Shown here: piece by piece, positions 53,194 to 63,945 of the stretch
Position numbering within the stretch: the stretch's first letter is position 1
Layout: each line of letters begins with the position of its first letter
Assembly: GCF_030283205.1 (NCBI RefSeq)
Contig: NZ_JASNWF010000031.1
Span: 1-64,000 of the forward strand
From: Actinomadura opuntiae
Lineage (GTDB): Bacteria; Actinomycetota; Actinomycetes; Streptosporangiales; Streptosporangiaceae
Direction: 5' to 3'
Length of the DNA stretch: 64,000 bases
Translations under genes and position numbers: made by a program
The notes under the pieces: generated by a model
Told to the model about the DNA's origin: nothing
The model's input: only the letters and a program-made list of their open reading frames with translations
The model's database searches: none

Positions 53194-54123
53194 TCAGCCG
53201 CCGAGGGAGTCCAGGCGGCGCAGGATCACGCCCTCGCGCAGCGCCCAGGGGCAGATCTCCAGCTCCTTGGCCTCGAACAGGTCCATCGCCGCGTCGGCGA
53301 CGATCGCGCCCGCGAGGAGCTGGGGGGCGCGCGACTCCGACACCCCGGGCAGCTCCGCGCGCTCGGCGGACGTCAGCTTCGCGAGCTTCTCCGTCCACTC
53401 GGTGAGGTCGGCGTCCTGGAGGACGCGCCGCTGGTACGGTCCCTCGGCCGACGGCGCCGCGCCCGCGATCCGCGCGAGCTGCCGGAACGTCTTGGACGTC
53501 GCCACCGCGTGATCGGCGGGCCCGTACCGGGACACGTCCCCGACATGCCGGGCGATCTCCGCGCGGACGTACCGGCGCAGCGCGCGGACCTCCCCGGCGG
53601 GCGGCGGGTCGGCGGTGAACCAGTCGCGGGTGAGCCGGCCCGCGCCGAGCGGCAGCGAGAACGCCGCGTCCGGCTCCTCGTCGATGCCGGACGCGACCTC
53701 CAGCGAGCCGCCGCCGATGTCGACCACCAGCAGCCGCCCGGACGACCAGCCGAACCAGCGGCGCACGGCCAGGAACGTCAGCCGCGCCTCGTCCTCGCCC
53801 GACAGCACGTCGATGCCGACCTGCTTCTCCCGCCGGATCCGGTCGAGGACCTCCTCGCCGTTGGCGGCGTCGCGGACGGCGGAGGTGGCGAACGCGACCA
53901 GGTCCTCGACGCCCTTGTCCTCGGCGACCTGCAGGGCCTCGTCGACGAACTCGCGGAGCAGGCCCTCGCCGCGCTCCGACAGCCGGTCGCCGTCCTCCAG
54001 GTGCGCGGCGAGCCGCAGCTCCGCCTTGTGGGAGAACGCGGGGATCGGGCGCGCCCCCTGATGGGCGTCCACCACCAGCAGGTGCACCGTGTTCGAACCC
54101 ACGTCCAGCACGCCGAGTCGCAT
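53194..54123 (-). CDS. ppx: Exopolyphosphatase / GppA-family phosphatase
   Basis: 309 aa, ATG at MRLGVLDVGSNTVHLLVVD. ASKHA fold: phosphate 1 DVGSNTVHLL, catalytic Glu region in VLSGEDEARLTF, phosphate 2 VVDIGGGSLEVASG. Short Ppx/GppA form without the C-terminal HD domain, as in actinobacterial Ppx1. It hydrolyses inorganic polyphosphate or pppGpp and thereby affects stringent and phosphate responses. Convergent with the kinase gene, stops 7 bp apart. Confidence 0.93.
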   Translation of the reverse strand: MRLGVLDVGSNTVHLLVVDAHQGARPIPAFSHKAELRLAAHLEDGDRLSERGEGLLREFVDEALQVAEDKGVEDLVAFATSAVRDAANGEEVLDRIRREKQVGIDVLSGEDEARLTFLAVRRWFGWSSGRLLVVDIGGGSLEVASGIDEEPDAAFSLPLGAGRLTRDWFTADPPPAGEVRALRRYVRAEIARHVGDVSRYGPADHAVATSKTFRQLARIAGAAPSAEGPYQRRVLQDADLTEWTEKLAKLTSAERAELPGVSESRAPQLLAGAIVADAAMDLFEAKELEICPWALREGVILRRLDSLGG

Positions 54124-54210
54124 GCTCCGACGCTATCGGACACCCGGCCGGCCGGAACGTCAGACCAGCCTGAACGGGGACGCAACACCCGTACCGCTAC
54201 GGTGGGGCCC

Positions 54211-54639
54211 ATGGACGGGCACGAGGCGCGGCGCTGGCGGGTGCCGCCCAAGGTCGTCGTGGTCAAGTGCGCGGCGGCCGTCGCGGTCGGGGCGCTGGCC
54301 GCGCTGAGCGCCGGCGACTCGCAGCGGCTGCTGCTGGCGGGCGTCGCGGCGCTCGGCCTCGCGGTCGTCGCGCTGCGCGACCTGCTGGCGCCCGTCCGGG
54401 TGGCGGCCGACCGCGAGGGCGTCACCGTCGTCGCCGGCTACTCGGGGCACCGCCGCATCCCGTGGGGCGCGGTGACCGCGATCCGGGTGGACGAGCGGCG
54501 CCGGCTGCTGCTCCACACCCGGATGCTGGAGATCGAGACCGCCGACGACCTGCACCTGTTCAGTGCCTTCGACCTCGGCGCCGACGTCCACGACGTCGCC
54601 GACGACCTCTACCACCTGCGCGCCCGCACCACCCGCTGA
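54211..54639 (+). CDS. Small membrane protein with PH-like domain
   Basis: 142 aa. A TACGGT hexamer 7 nt before the ATG indicates a leaderless message. Two hydrophobic helices (~15-58: VVVVKCAAAVAVGALAAL, LLLAGVAALGLAVVAL) are followed by a bacterial PH-like beta domain (VRVAADREGVTVVAGYSGHR, IPWGAVTAIRVDERRRLLL). The PH-like half is typical of small actinobacterial membrane proteins of unknown role. Divergent from ppx. Confidence 0.8.
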   Translation: MDGHEARRWRVPPKVVVVKCAAAVAVGALAALSAGDSQRLLLAGVAALGLAVVALRDLLAPVRVAADREGVTVVAGYSGHRRIPWGAVTAIRVDERRRLLLHTRMLEIETADDLHLFSAFDLGADVHDVADDLYHLRARTTR

Positions 54640-54698
54640 CCCCGACCACCAGCGCCCCTCCTCTTGCCTCCGGCGGCCCCGGCGTTCCATGCTGCGTC

Positions 54699-55073
54699 AT
54701 GCGTCTGAAGCATCTTGGCCTGCCGGTCCGTGACGTGCAGCGCAGCCGGCGGTTCTACGAGACCTACTTCGGATTCGACCCCGCCTCCGCGCGAGGGGGC
54801 GGCGGCACGATCATCATCCGCAACGCCGACGGCGTGGCCCTCGCCCTCCACGGCGGCAAGGACATCGGGCCGCCGCCCGCCTTCGTCCACTTCGGCTTCC
54901 AGCTCTTCGCGCCCGAGGAGGTGACAGATCTGCTCACCCGGATGCGGGCGGACGAAGTGGACATCATCGAGCAGTATGACGATCCAGGCTGCGTCTCGTT
55001 CACCTGCACAGACCCGGACGGTCACCGAATCGAGGCGTACTGGGAGGTCTCCGGTGCCCTGACGGGCTTTTGA
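54699..55073 (+). CDS. VOC-family (glyoxalase/bleomycin-resistance) protein
   Basis: 124 aa. Paired beta-alpha-beta modules: MRLKHLGLPVRDVQRSRRFY with metal-ligand-type His5 and a second half PPPAFVHFGFQLFAPEEV, ending DPDGHRIEAYWE (Glu ligand). VOC proteins are metal-dependent lyases, dioxygenases or antibiotic-binding proteins; which applies here is unclear. No Shine-Dalgarno is evident. Confidence 0.88.
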   Translation: MRLKHLGLPVRDVQRSRRFYETYFGFDPASARGGGGTIIIRNADGVALALHGGKDIGPPPAFVHFGFQLFAPEEVTDLLTRMRADEVDIIEQYDDPGCVSFTCTDPDGHRIEAYWEVSGALTGF

Positions 55074-55087
55074 CGGCCTGCGTCGCG

Positions 55088-55106
55088 GCGGCTCCGGACG
55101 AGCCGC
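55088..55106. terminator. Possible terminator after the VOC gene
   Basis: GCGGCTC-CGGAC-GAGCCGC, 7-bp perfect stem, 14 bp after the stop and 52 bp before the rbsK stop on the other strand; it may serve both. Confidence 0.5.
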
Positions 55107-55158
55107 ACCTTGACCCCCGACGATCACCTGCTCGACTTCGAGGTTGTGACACACGCAC

Positions 55159-56055
55159 TCAGGCGGGGAGGTCTTCGGTGGTCGGGTAGGAGGTCTGGGC
55201 GCCGGGTTTGCGGACGGCGGCGGCGCCGACGCGGGTGGCGTAGCGGGCCGCGTCCGGCAGGGAGTCGCCGCGGGCCAGGCGCAGGCAGAGCGCGGCGGTG
55301 AACGCGTCGCCCGCGCCGGTGGTGTCGACGGCCTCCACCTTCGGCGACGGGATGGGTGTCGTGCCGTTGGCGTCGGCGACCACGACGCCGTCGGCGCCGA
55401 GGGTGATGACGGCCGAGCGGGGGCCGGAGCGCAGGAGTGCTTCCGCCATCTCGTCGGGTTCGCCGGGGCCGCCCAGCAGCCAGGCGGCCTCGTGCTCGTT
55501 GACCACGAGGGGGTCGCAGAGCGCGAGGACCTCGTCGGGGACGGGCGCGGTCGGCGACAGGTTCAGCACGACGCGGGCGCCCGCCGAGGCCGCCGCGCGG
55601 GCGGCGGCCTCGATCGCGGGCATCGGCACCTCGAGCTGGAACGTCACCACGGACGCGGCGGCGATCATGTCGCGGGCCGCGGCGACGTCCTCGGGGGTGA
55701 GCCGGGCGTTGGCGCCGGGCGAGACGATGATGCTGTTGTCGCCGTCCGGCCCGACGGTGATCAGCGCGACGCCGCTCGGACCGGGCGTGACCGCCAGGTG
55801 CGCCAGGTCGACGCCGGCGCCGGCGAGCGCGTCGCGCAGCAGCGCGCCGTGCCCGTCGTCGCCGATCCGGCCGACGATCCCGACCCGGCCGCCGAGCCGT
55901 GCCGCGGCGACGGCCTGGTTGGCGCCCTTGCCGCCCGGGTGGGTGGCGAGGTCGGAGCCGAGGACGGTCTCCCCCGGCGCGGGCCGCCGGTCCACGCCGA
56001 CCACCAGGTCCGCGTTGACCGAGCCGACCACGACGACGTCGTACTGATCGGGCAC
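55159..56055 (-). CDS. rbsK: Ribokinase
   Basis: 298 aa, GTG with GGGGAG at 4 nt. PfkB family: substrate motif GSVNADLVVGVDRRPAPGE, THPGGKGANQAVAAARLGG, and anion-hole/catalytic motif DTTGAGDAFTAAL with Asp as base. It phosphorylates D-ribose at O5 after import. Last gene of the rbs operon, 12 bp after the fused transporter gene. Confidence 0.94.
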   Translation of the reverse strand: MPDQYDVVVVGSVNADLVVGVDRRPAPGETVLGSDLATHPGGKGANQAVAAARLGGRVGIVGRIGDDGHGALLRDALAGAGVDLAHLAVTPGPSGVALITVGPDGDNSIIVSPGANARLTPEDVAAARDMIAAASVVTFQLEVPMPAIEAAARAAASAGARVVLNLSPTAPVPDEVLALCDPLVVNEHEAAWLLGGPGEPDEMAEALLRSGPRSAVITLGADGVVVADANGTTPIPSPKVEAVDTTGAGDAFTAALCLRLARGDSLPDAARYATRVGAAAVRKPGAQTSYPTTEDLPA

Positions 56056-56067
56056 GACACTCCCCTT

Positions 56068-58012
56068 CTACTGCGTGGCGAACTGGGCGGCGTTCTCCGG
56101 CGTGGCGATCTTCACCGGCACCGGGGCGTTGGCGACCAGCTTGCCGCCCTTGGCGGCCTTGAGCGCGCTGTCGACGGCCATCTTGCCGAGCAGCCGGGGC
56201 TGCTGGGCGACGGTCGCGTTCAGCGTCCCGTCCTGGACGGCCTTGATGCCGTCCGGCGTGCCGTCGAAGGCGACCACCTTGATCTGCTTGCCGGCCTTGC
56301 CGCCGAGCGCCTTGATCGCGCCGAGCGCCATCTCGTCGTTCTCGGCGAACACCCCGTTGATGTCGGGGTGGGACTGGAGCAGGTTCGTCATGACGTCCAG
56401 GCCCTTGGTGCGGTCGAAGTCGGCGGGCTGCTTGGCGACGACCTGGATGCCGGGGTACTGCTTGAGGCCCTCGGTGAAGCCCTGCCCGCGCTCGCGGGAG
56501 GCGGAGGTGCCCGGCTGGCCCTGGATCACCACGATCTTGCCCTTGCCGCCCAGCAGCTTCGCCATCTGCGCGGCGGCGTCCTTGCCGCCCGCGATGTTGT
56601 CGGATGCGACGAGCTGCTCGACCTTGGCGCCGTTGACGGTCCGGTCGGCGGCGACGACGGGGATGCCGGCCCGGTTGGCGGCCTTCACCGCGGGCGCCGC
56701 GGCGTCGGAGTCGACCGGGTTGACGACGATCGCCTTCATCCCCTGGCTCGCGTAGTTCTGCACCTGGTTGACCTGCTGCGACGCGTCGTTCTGCGCGTCG
56801 CTGACGGTCAGCTTCACGCCGACCTTCTTCGCCTCGTCCTGCGCGCCCTGGCGGAACTGGACGAAGAACGGGTTGTTCAGCGTGGACACCGACAGCCCGA
56901 TCTTCACCGAGCCGCCGCCCGCCGCGCCGCCGGACTTGGAGTCGTTGCCGCCGGTGGTGGCGACGACCGCGGCGAGCGCGACGATGACCGCGACGACCGC
57001 GGCGCCGCCCGCCCAGAACGTCGCCGGGCGGACCCGCAGGCCGCGCCGCCGGACGGTGTCCAGCAGCACCGCCGCCGCGATCACGATCCCGATGACGACC
57101 TGCTGCCAGAACGCCGACACCGACAGCAGGTTCAGGCCGTTGCGCAGGACCGCGAGGATAAGCGCGCCGACCAGGGTGCCGAACGCCCGCCCCTTGCCGC
57201 CGGACAGGCTCGCCCCGCCGATGACGACGGCGGCGATCGCGTCCAGCTCGTAGCCGTTGGCGGCCTGCGGCTGCGCCGAGGCCAGCCGGGAGGCCAGCAC
57301 GATCCCGGCGACGGCCGCGAACGCGCCGGACAGCGCGTAGGTGACGAGCTTCTGCCGGTCCACCCGGATGCCCGACAGCCGCGCCGCCTCCTCGTTGCCG
57401 CCGATCGCGTACATGGCGCGGCCGCTGTAGGTGCGGGCGAGGATCAGCGCGGTCAGCAGCCCCATCACGATCATCACGATGACCGGGACGGGCAGGTACT
57501 CGCCGATCGTGTCGCCCAGATGGCTCACCGCGCCGGGGAACGCGATCGGGCTGCCGTCGGAGATCACCAGCGCCAGGCCGCGCGCGACACCGAGCATCGC
57601 CAGCGTCGCGATGAACGGCGGCAGCTTCCCGTAGGTGATCAGCACGCCGTTGAGCAGGCCGGCGACGACGCCGACCACGACCGCGGCGGCCAGCGCGAGC
57701 GGCCACGGCACCCCGTGCTGCGTCGCCGTCCAGCCGAGCACGACCGCCGACAGCGCGGCGACCGCGCCGACCGACAGGTCGATCCCGGCGGTGACGATGA
57801 CGAACGTGGAGCCGAACGCCAGGATCGCGACGACCGCCGCCTGCACCCCGACGTTCAGCAGATTGGTGACCGTCAGGAAGTCGCCGGACGCGATGGCCAG
57901 CGCGACGACCAGGATGATCAGCCCGGCCAGCGCGCCGTTCTCGCCCAGCAGCCGGCCCGCGGCCTGCGCCGCGCCGCCGGACCGCGGCCCCTGCGGCCGC
58001 TTGCGCAACGTC

Positions 58013-58023
<11 letters not shown>
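56068..58023 (-). CDS. Ribose ABC transporter permease fused to its substrate-binding protein
   Basis: 651 aa, ATG with GGAG 9 nt upstream; overlaps rbsA by 11 bp. Residues ~30-325 are an RbsC permease (ILAFGSTFVIVTAGIDLSVG, YAIGGNEEAARLSGI, DAIAAVVIGGASLSGGKGRAFG). An extra membrane helix (~336-356) and a Gly/Ser linker (~357-371) lead to a complete RbsB-type periplasmic-binding domain (372-651: IGLSVSTLNNPFFVQ, FAENDEMALGAIKALG, VVAFDGTPDGIKAV). Normally these are separate proteins; here the receptor is tethered outside the membrane to its own permease. No internal start or frameshift is seen, so the fusion appears genuine; similar fusions exist in some actinomycetes. Confidence 0.92.
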
Positions 58024-59562
<1,539 letters not shown>

Positions 59563-59566
<4 letters not shown>

Positions 59567-60594
59567 GGGCGGCCACTCCCTTCCCTCTCGTTGCCTTCCG
59601 CACCGGGTTCGCCGCAGGAGCGCCGGACGACCAGCCGCGCGTCCAGCACGACGGGCTCCACCGGACGGCCCCCGATCCGCTCCAGCAGCGCGCGCACCGC
59701 GCGCCGCCCGAGCTCCTGGACGGGCTGGCCGATCGCGGTGACCGGCGGGTCCACATGGGTGAACCACGGGACGTCGTCGTAGGAGGCGATCCCCACGTCC
59801 CCGGGGACCGCCAGGCCGCGGGCGCGGATCTCGTCCAGCGCGCCGAGCGTCATGAGGTTGTCGCCCGCGACGATCACCTCGGGCGGTTCGGGCAGGTCCA
59901 GCAGCCGCGCGGCGGCGGCCCGCCCGCTGGCCGCCTGGAAGTCGCCGGCCTCCAGGTACTCAGGGCGGACCGGCAGCCCGGCGGCGCGCAGCGCGGCCCG
60001 GAACGCCGCGGTCCGCTCGCGGCCGGTCGACAGCAGCGCGGGCCCGGACACGAACGCGACCCGCCGGTGCCCGAGCGCCGCCAGGTGCGATACCAGCTCG
60101 CCGATCGCGGCGGTGCCGTCGGCGCGCACCGTCGGCACGTCCAGGCCGGGCAGGGTGCGGTCGAGGAACACCAGCGGGGCGCCGCCGGCGACGACGTCGC
60201 GGACCAGCGGCGTGATCTGCGCGGTCGGGCACAGCAGCAGCCCGTCGACCCGCTGCTCCAGCAGGGTCCGGACGTAGTGGTCCTGGCGTTCGGGCCGCTC
60301 GTCGGCGTTGCCGATGACGACCGAGTAGCCGGACGCGCGCGCCTGGTCCTCGATCGCGCGGGCCAGCTCGGTGAAGAACGGGTTGAGGATGTCGCCGATG
60401 ACCAGCCCGATCGTGCGGGTGGTGTCGGTGCGCAGCGAGCGCGCGACGGCGTTCGGCCGGTAGCCCAGCTCGTCCACCGCCGCCAGGACGCGGATCCGCG
60501 TCGCCTCGGTGACCGGCGCGCTGTCGTTGAGGACGCGCGAGACGGTCGCGACGGAGACGCCGGCGAGCCGCGCGACGTCCTTGACCCCGGCCAA
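59563..60594 (-). CDS. rbsR: LacI-family repressor of the ribose operon
   Basis: 343 aa, TTG start supported by GGAGG at 6 nt. Helix-turn-helix and hinge: VKDVARLAGVSVATVSRVLN and GYRPNAVARSLRTDTT; sugar-binding domain with IGLVIGDILNPFFTELARAI and PPEVIVAGDNLMTLGAL. First gene of the operon, with two LacI operators directly upstream, so it is autoregulated and released by ribose or its phosphate. Confidence 0.93.
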
Positions 60595-60617
60595 GGCCCA
60601 CCTCCTCGCGGACGATG

Positions 60618-60655
60618 GTGTAATCGTTTACACGGTGTTCTTGTAAACGTTTACA
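60618..60655 (-). promoter_or_regulatory. Two LacI-type operators upstream of rbsR
   Basis: Site A GTGTAATCGTTTACAC (60618-60633, one asymmetric pair) and site B TGTAAACGTTTACA (60642-60655, perfect palindrome with the CG centre typical of LacI family). Centres are 23 bp apart, about two helical turns. Confidence 0.88.
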
Positions 60656-60733
60656 CGACGCGCCGCATTCCCGCAAGCGCCGAACGCCCGAAATGTTCCG
60701 CCGACCCCCGCCGCCCCCGTCCGGACGCGCACC

Positions 60734-60946
60734 TCAGTCGGCGTGCAATTCGGCCAGGTCGAGCACGCCCGCCAAGTCCTCGACGGTGGCGTAGTAGCCG
60801 ACGATCGCGCCGTCCCTGGTCACCAGGAACGCGTCCCGGCCGCGCACGCCGGCGAGGTCGGCCCACACGCGGTGCGCGCCCGTCAGCCGCACCGCCGTCA
60901 CCCGCAGCCCGCCCGGCCCCGTCCAGCTTGCTTGATCATCCCCCAT
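60734..60946 (-). CDS. Small conserved-type protein, 70 aa
   Basis: MGDDQASWTGPGGLRVTAV then RGRDAFLVTRDGAIVGYYATVEDLAGVLDLAEL. A TAGCGT hexamer 8 nt before the ATG suggests a leaderless message. Compact alpha/beta composition, no membrane segment. I do not recognise a family; the transcription-bias-like codon use (GC at third positions) supports coding. Lies divergently between rbsR and the DUF2293 gene. Confidence 0.65.
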   Translation of the reverse strand: MGDDQASWTGPGGLRVTAVRLTGAHRVWADLAGVRGRDAFLVTRDGAIVGYYATVEDLAGVLDLAELHAD

Positions 60947-61030
60947 GCACCGAACGCTACGCTGCGTGACTTTTCGTGATCGACGCAGGTCGGAGCCAGC
61001 TGTCCGGCGGGGCCGCTACCGTGGTGCGCC

Positions 61031-62092
61031 GTGAGCGAGGTGCATGAGTCCCGGCTGGCGCGCCGGGTGTCGGACGCCGCCGGCGACCTGGTGAAGCGGT
61101 CCCGGACCGTGGCCCCCGTGGACGTGTTCGTCCGGCTCGGCTGGCTCCGCACGGCGACCGTGGACGAATGGCGGCAGGGTCGGCACGACCACCTGCACGC
61201 CGCGATGACCGTCCGTCCCGACAAGGTCGCCGCAGCGCTGCGCGCCCTGCGCGCCTGGGCGGAGGCGAACGGCTTGGAGCCCGCCGAGACGCCCTACCCG
61301 GCCGCCACCCGCGACCACCGCGAGCTGCGCTTCACCGCCGGCGGGGGCGTCGCCGCCGAACGCGCCCACCGCACGCACTGGCTGTCCCCCGACCTGACGC
61401 CCGCGCAGCGCGAGCGCCTCGCCGCCCGGCAGGCCAAGGCGCCCGACATCACCGTCCTGATGCCGCCCGGCGACTGGACGTGCGACGGCTGCCACTCCCC
61501 CGGCGGCCTGCAGGTCGTCGAGGACGGCGCGCCGCTGTGCCTGGACTGCGCCGACCTCGGGCACCTGGTGTTCCTGCCGTCCGGGAACGCCGCGCTGAGC
61601 CGCCGCGCGAAGAAGGAGAGCGGGCTGTCGGCCGTGGTCGTCCAGCACAACCGGCGCCGCAAGCGCTACGAGCGGCGCGGCGTGCTGGTCGAGGAGGCGG
61701 CGCTGGAGCGGGCCGAGGAGCAGTGCCTCGCCGACGAGGACCTGCGGGCCCGGCGCCGCGAGCGCGACCGGGAGCGGCGGGCCGTCGAGGACGAGGGCTT
61801 CCAGGCCCGGATGGCCGACGCGATCACCCGGCTGTTCCCCGGCTGCCCCGACGGCCGCGCCGAGGAGATCGCCCGGCACGCCGGGCTGCGCGGCAGCGGA
61901 CGGGTCGGCCGCACGGCGGCGGGCCGCGACCTGGACGACAGCGCCGTCCCCCTCGCCGTCATCGCCTCGATCCGGCACCTCGACACCGGCTACGACGCGC
62001 TGCTGATGTCCGGGGTGCCGCGTCGCGTGGCCCGCGACCGCATCCGCGCCGACGTCGACGCGGTGCTGGCCGCCTGGCGCCGCCGTCCCTGA
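61031..62092 (+). CDS. DUF2293 protein with zinc-ribbon-like motif
   Basis: 353 aa. TACCGT hexamer 8 nt before the GTG, so leaderless. N-terminal ~130 residues are unrecognised; a zinc-ribbon-like CDGC-x(17)-CLDC (~150-175) is followed by a basic helix (RRRKRYERRGVLVEEAALER) and a C-terminal DUF2293 domain (FQARMADAITRLFPGCP, ASIRHLDTGYDALLMSG, RRVARDRIRADVDAVLAAWR). The zinc and basic parts suggest nucleic-acid contact. Function unknown. Confidence 0.85.
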   Translation: MSEVHESRLARRVSDAAGDLVKRSRTVAPVDVFVRLGWLRTATVDEWRQGRHDHLHAAMTVRPDKVAAALRALRAWAEANGLEPAETPYPAATRDHRELRFTAGGGVAAERAHRTHWLSPDLTPAQRERLAARQAKAPDITVLMPPGDWTCDGCHSPGGLQVVEDGAPLCLDCADLGHLVFLPSGNAALSRRAKKESGLSAVVVQHNRRRKRYERRGVLVEEAALERAEEQCLADEDLRARRRERDRERRAVEDEGFQARMADAITRLFPGCPDGRAEEIARHAGLRGSGRVGRTAAGRDLDDSAVPLAVIASIRHLDTGYDALLMSGVPRRVARDRIRADVDAVLAAWRRRP

Positions 62093-62145
62093 CCGCCTCC
62101 GGCGTTCCGGTTGCCCGGCCCCTGCGGGCCGTGGATCATGGCCGC

Positions 62146-62937
62146 GTGACCGACGCCACCGACGATCTCGACACCGGCACCCCCAACGTCGCCCGGATGT
62201 ACGACTACTGGCTCGGCGGCAAGGACAACTTCGCCGCCGACCGGGAGGCCGCCGCGCGGATCGTGGACATCTCCGAGGGACGGGTGGTGCGCGGCGTCCG
62301 GCTGAACCGGGCGTTCCTGCGCACCGCGGTGCGCGACGCCGCGCGGGCGGGGATCGCGCAGTTCCTCGACCTCGGGTCCGGGCTGCCGACGCGGGAGAAC
62401 GTGCACGAGGCCGTCCGCGACGTCCGGCCGGAGGCGCGGACCGTCTACGTCGACAACGACCCGGTCGTGTGCGCGCACGGGCGCGCGCTGCTGGCGGACG
62501 CGGCTCGCGCCGGGTTCGTCCAGGGCGACCTGCGGCGCCCGGAGGAGATCCTGGCGCACCCGACCGTACGCGAGATGATCGATTTCTCCGCGCCGGTGGC
62601 GGTGCTGCTGGTGTCGGTGCTGCACTTCGTGGACGACGCCGAGGACCCCGCCGCGCTCGTCGGCCGCTACCGGGACGCGCTCGCGCCCGGCAGCCGGCTG
62701 ATCCTTTCCCACCTGGCCTCGGACACCTTCCCGGAGGCGATGGCGAAGGCCGAGCGGGTCTACGAGGACGCCAGCGCCCGCCTCGGCGCCCGGCCGAGCG
62801 CGCAGATCCGCGGCTTCTTCGACGGGTTCGAGCTGCTGCCGCCCGGCCTGACCGGCCCGCGCGAGTGGCTGGACGGCGGCGCGCGGACCGACGGCGAGCG
62901 GTTCGCCGGGCTGGTGGGCGTCGGCGAGAAGCGCTGA
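62146..62937 (+). CDS. SAM-dependent methyltransferase, Methyltransf_19 (DUF574) family, second copy
   Basis: 263 aa. GTG with no Shine-Dalgarno; a GATCAT hexamer (62134-62139) 6 nt upstream suggests leaderless initiation. Same hallmarks as the gene at 4362-5210: VARMYDYWLGGKDNFAADRE, FLDLGSGLPTRENVHE, YVDNDPVVCAHGRALL, but the C-terminal half differs (RIRGFFDGFELLPPGLTG-type stretch), so it is a diverged paralogue, not a recent copy. Confidence 0.9.
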   Translation: MTDATDDLDTGTPNVARMYDYWLGGKDNFAADREAAARIVDISEGRVVRGVRLNRAFLRTAVRDAARAGIAQFLDLGSGLPTRENVHEAVRDVRPEARTVYVDNDPVVCAHGRALLADAARAGFVQGDLRRPEEILAHPTVREMIDFSAPVAVLLVSVLHFVDDAEDPAALVGRYRDALAPGSRLILSHLASDTFPEAMAKAERVYEDASARLGARPSAQIRGFFDGFELLPPGLTGPREWLDGGARTDGERFAGLVGVGEKR

Positions 62938-62985
62938 CACCCCCGCCGGCCCGGCGCGTGCCGCTTCAGGGCCAGGCTGGTCGGC

Positions 62986-63816
62986 TCAGGCCATGTTGAA
63001 GGTGGCGGGGTCCGGGCCGACCCGGGTGCCCTTGTCCAGCTCGGCGATCGCCTTCATGTCGTCCGGGCTCAGGTCGAAGCCGAACACGTCGATGTTCTCG
63101 GCGATCCGCGTCGGCGTCACCGACTTCGGGATGACGACGTTGCCGATCTGCAGGTGCCAGCGCAGCACGACCTGCGCCGGGGTGCGGCCGTGCGCCTGCG
63201 CGATGCGGGCGAGCGCCGGGTCGTCCAGCAGCCCCTGGCCCTGGCCGAGCGGCGCCCACGCCTCGGTGTGGATGCCGTTCTCCTGGTGGAAGGCGCGCAG
63301 CCCGTCCTGCTGGAAGTAGGGGTGCAGCTCGATCTGGTTGACCGCGGGCACCGTGTCGGACTCGTCCATGACGCGGCGCAGGTCGTCGATCCGGAAGTTG
63401 GAGACGCCGATCGAGCGGATCCGGCCGTCGGCCTTCAGCTTCTCGAACGCCCGCCAGGTGTCCAGGAAGGCGCCGCGCTCGGGCAGCGGCCAGTGGATCA
63501 GGTACAGGTCGAGGTAGTCGAGGCCGAGGCGGCGCATGCTGGCGTCGAACGCCCGGAGCGTCTCGTCATAGCCCTGGTCGCTGTTCCACAGCTTGGTGGT
63601 GATGAACAGCTCCTCGCGCGGCAGCCCGGAGGCGCGCAGCGCGCGGCCCGTGCCCTCCTCGTTGCCGTAGGCGCTGGCGGTGTCCACGCTGCGGTACCCG
63701 TCGCGCAGCGCCACCTCGACGGCGTGCTCGGCCTCCTCGTCGGTCACCTGGAACACCCCGAAGCCGAGCTGCGGCATCATGGCGCCGTCGTTGAGCTTGA
63801 CGTCCGGTACGGTCAT
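62986..63816 (-). CDS. Aldo/keto reductase (AKR5/2,5-diketogluconate reductase-like)
   Basis: 276 aa, ATG with GGGGAGG. AKR barrel with Asp/Tyr in SVDTASAYGNE, Lys in FITTKLWN and His in LYLIHWPLP; cofactor segment VVIPKSVTPTRIAENIDVFGF. This is the short AKR type acting on small keto sugars, methylglyoxal or aldehydes with NADPH. It differs from the reductase at 3251-4246, which is of the larger AKR class. Upstream lies a tandem 16-bp repeat. Confidence 0.92.
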   Translation of the reverse strand: MTVPDVKLNDGAMMPQLGFGVFQVTDEEAEHAVEVALRDGYRSVDTASAYGNEEGTGRALRASGLPREELFITTKLWNSDQGYDETLRAFDASMRRLGLDYLDLYLIHWPLPERGAFLDTWRAFEKLKADGRIRSIGVSNFRIDDLRRVMDESDTVPAVNQIELHPYFQQDGLRAFHQENGIHTEAWAPLGQGQGLLDDPALARIAQAHGRTPAQVVLRWHLQIGNVVIPKSVTPTRIAENIDVFGFDLSPDDMKAIAELDKGTRVGPDPATFNMA

Positions 63817-63839
63817 GGTCCTCCCCCTTCGATGTCGCG

Positions 63840-63871
63840 TGCCCGGAATCCGCCGGTGCCGGAATCCGCCG
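63840..63871. repeat. Tandem 16-bp repeat upstream of the aldo/keto reductase
   Basis: TGCCCGGAATCCGCCG and GTGCCGGAATCCGCCG, adjacent copies sharing CGGAATCCGCCG, within the promoter region of the minus-strand gene. Could be two regulator sites 16 bp apart. Confidence 0.5.
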
Positions 63872-63945
63872 TGCCAGGAGAGCCGTGCCCGCCAGATCCG
63901 GGACCGAACCTGTGACCCGGCTCCCACCGGCGCGCCGCGGGCCCG

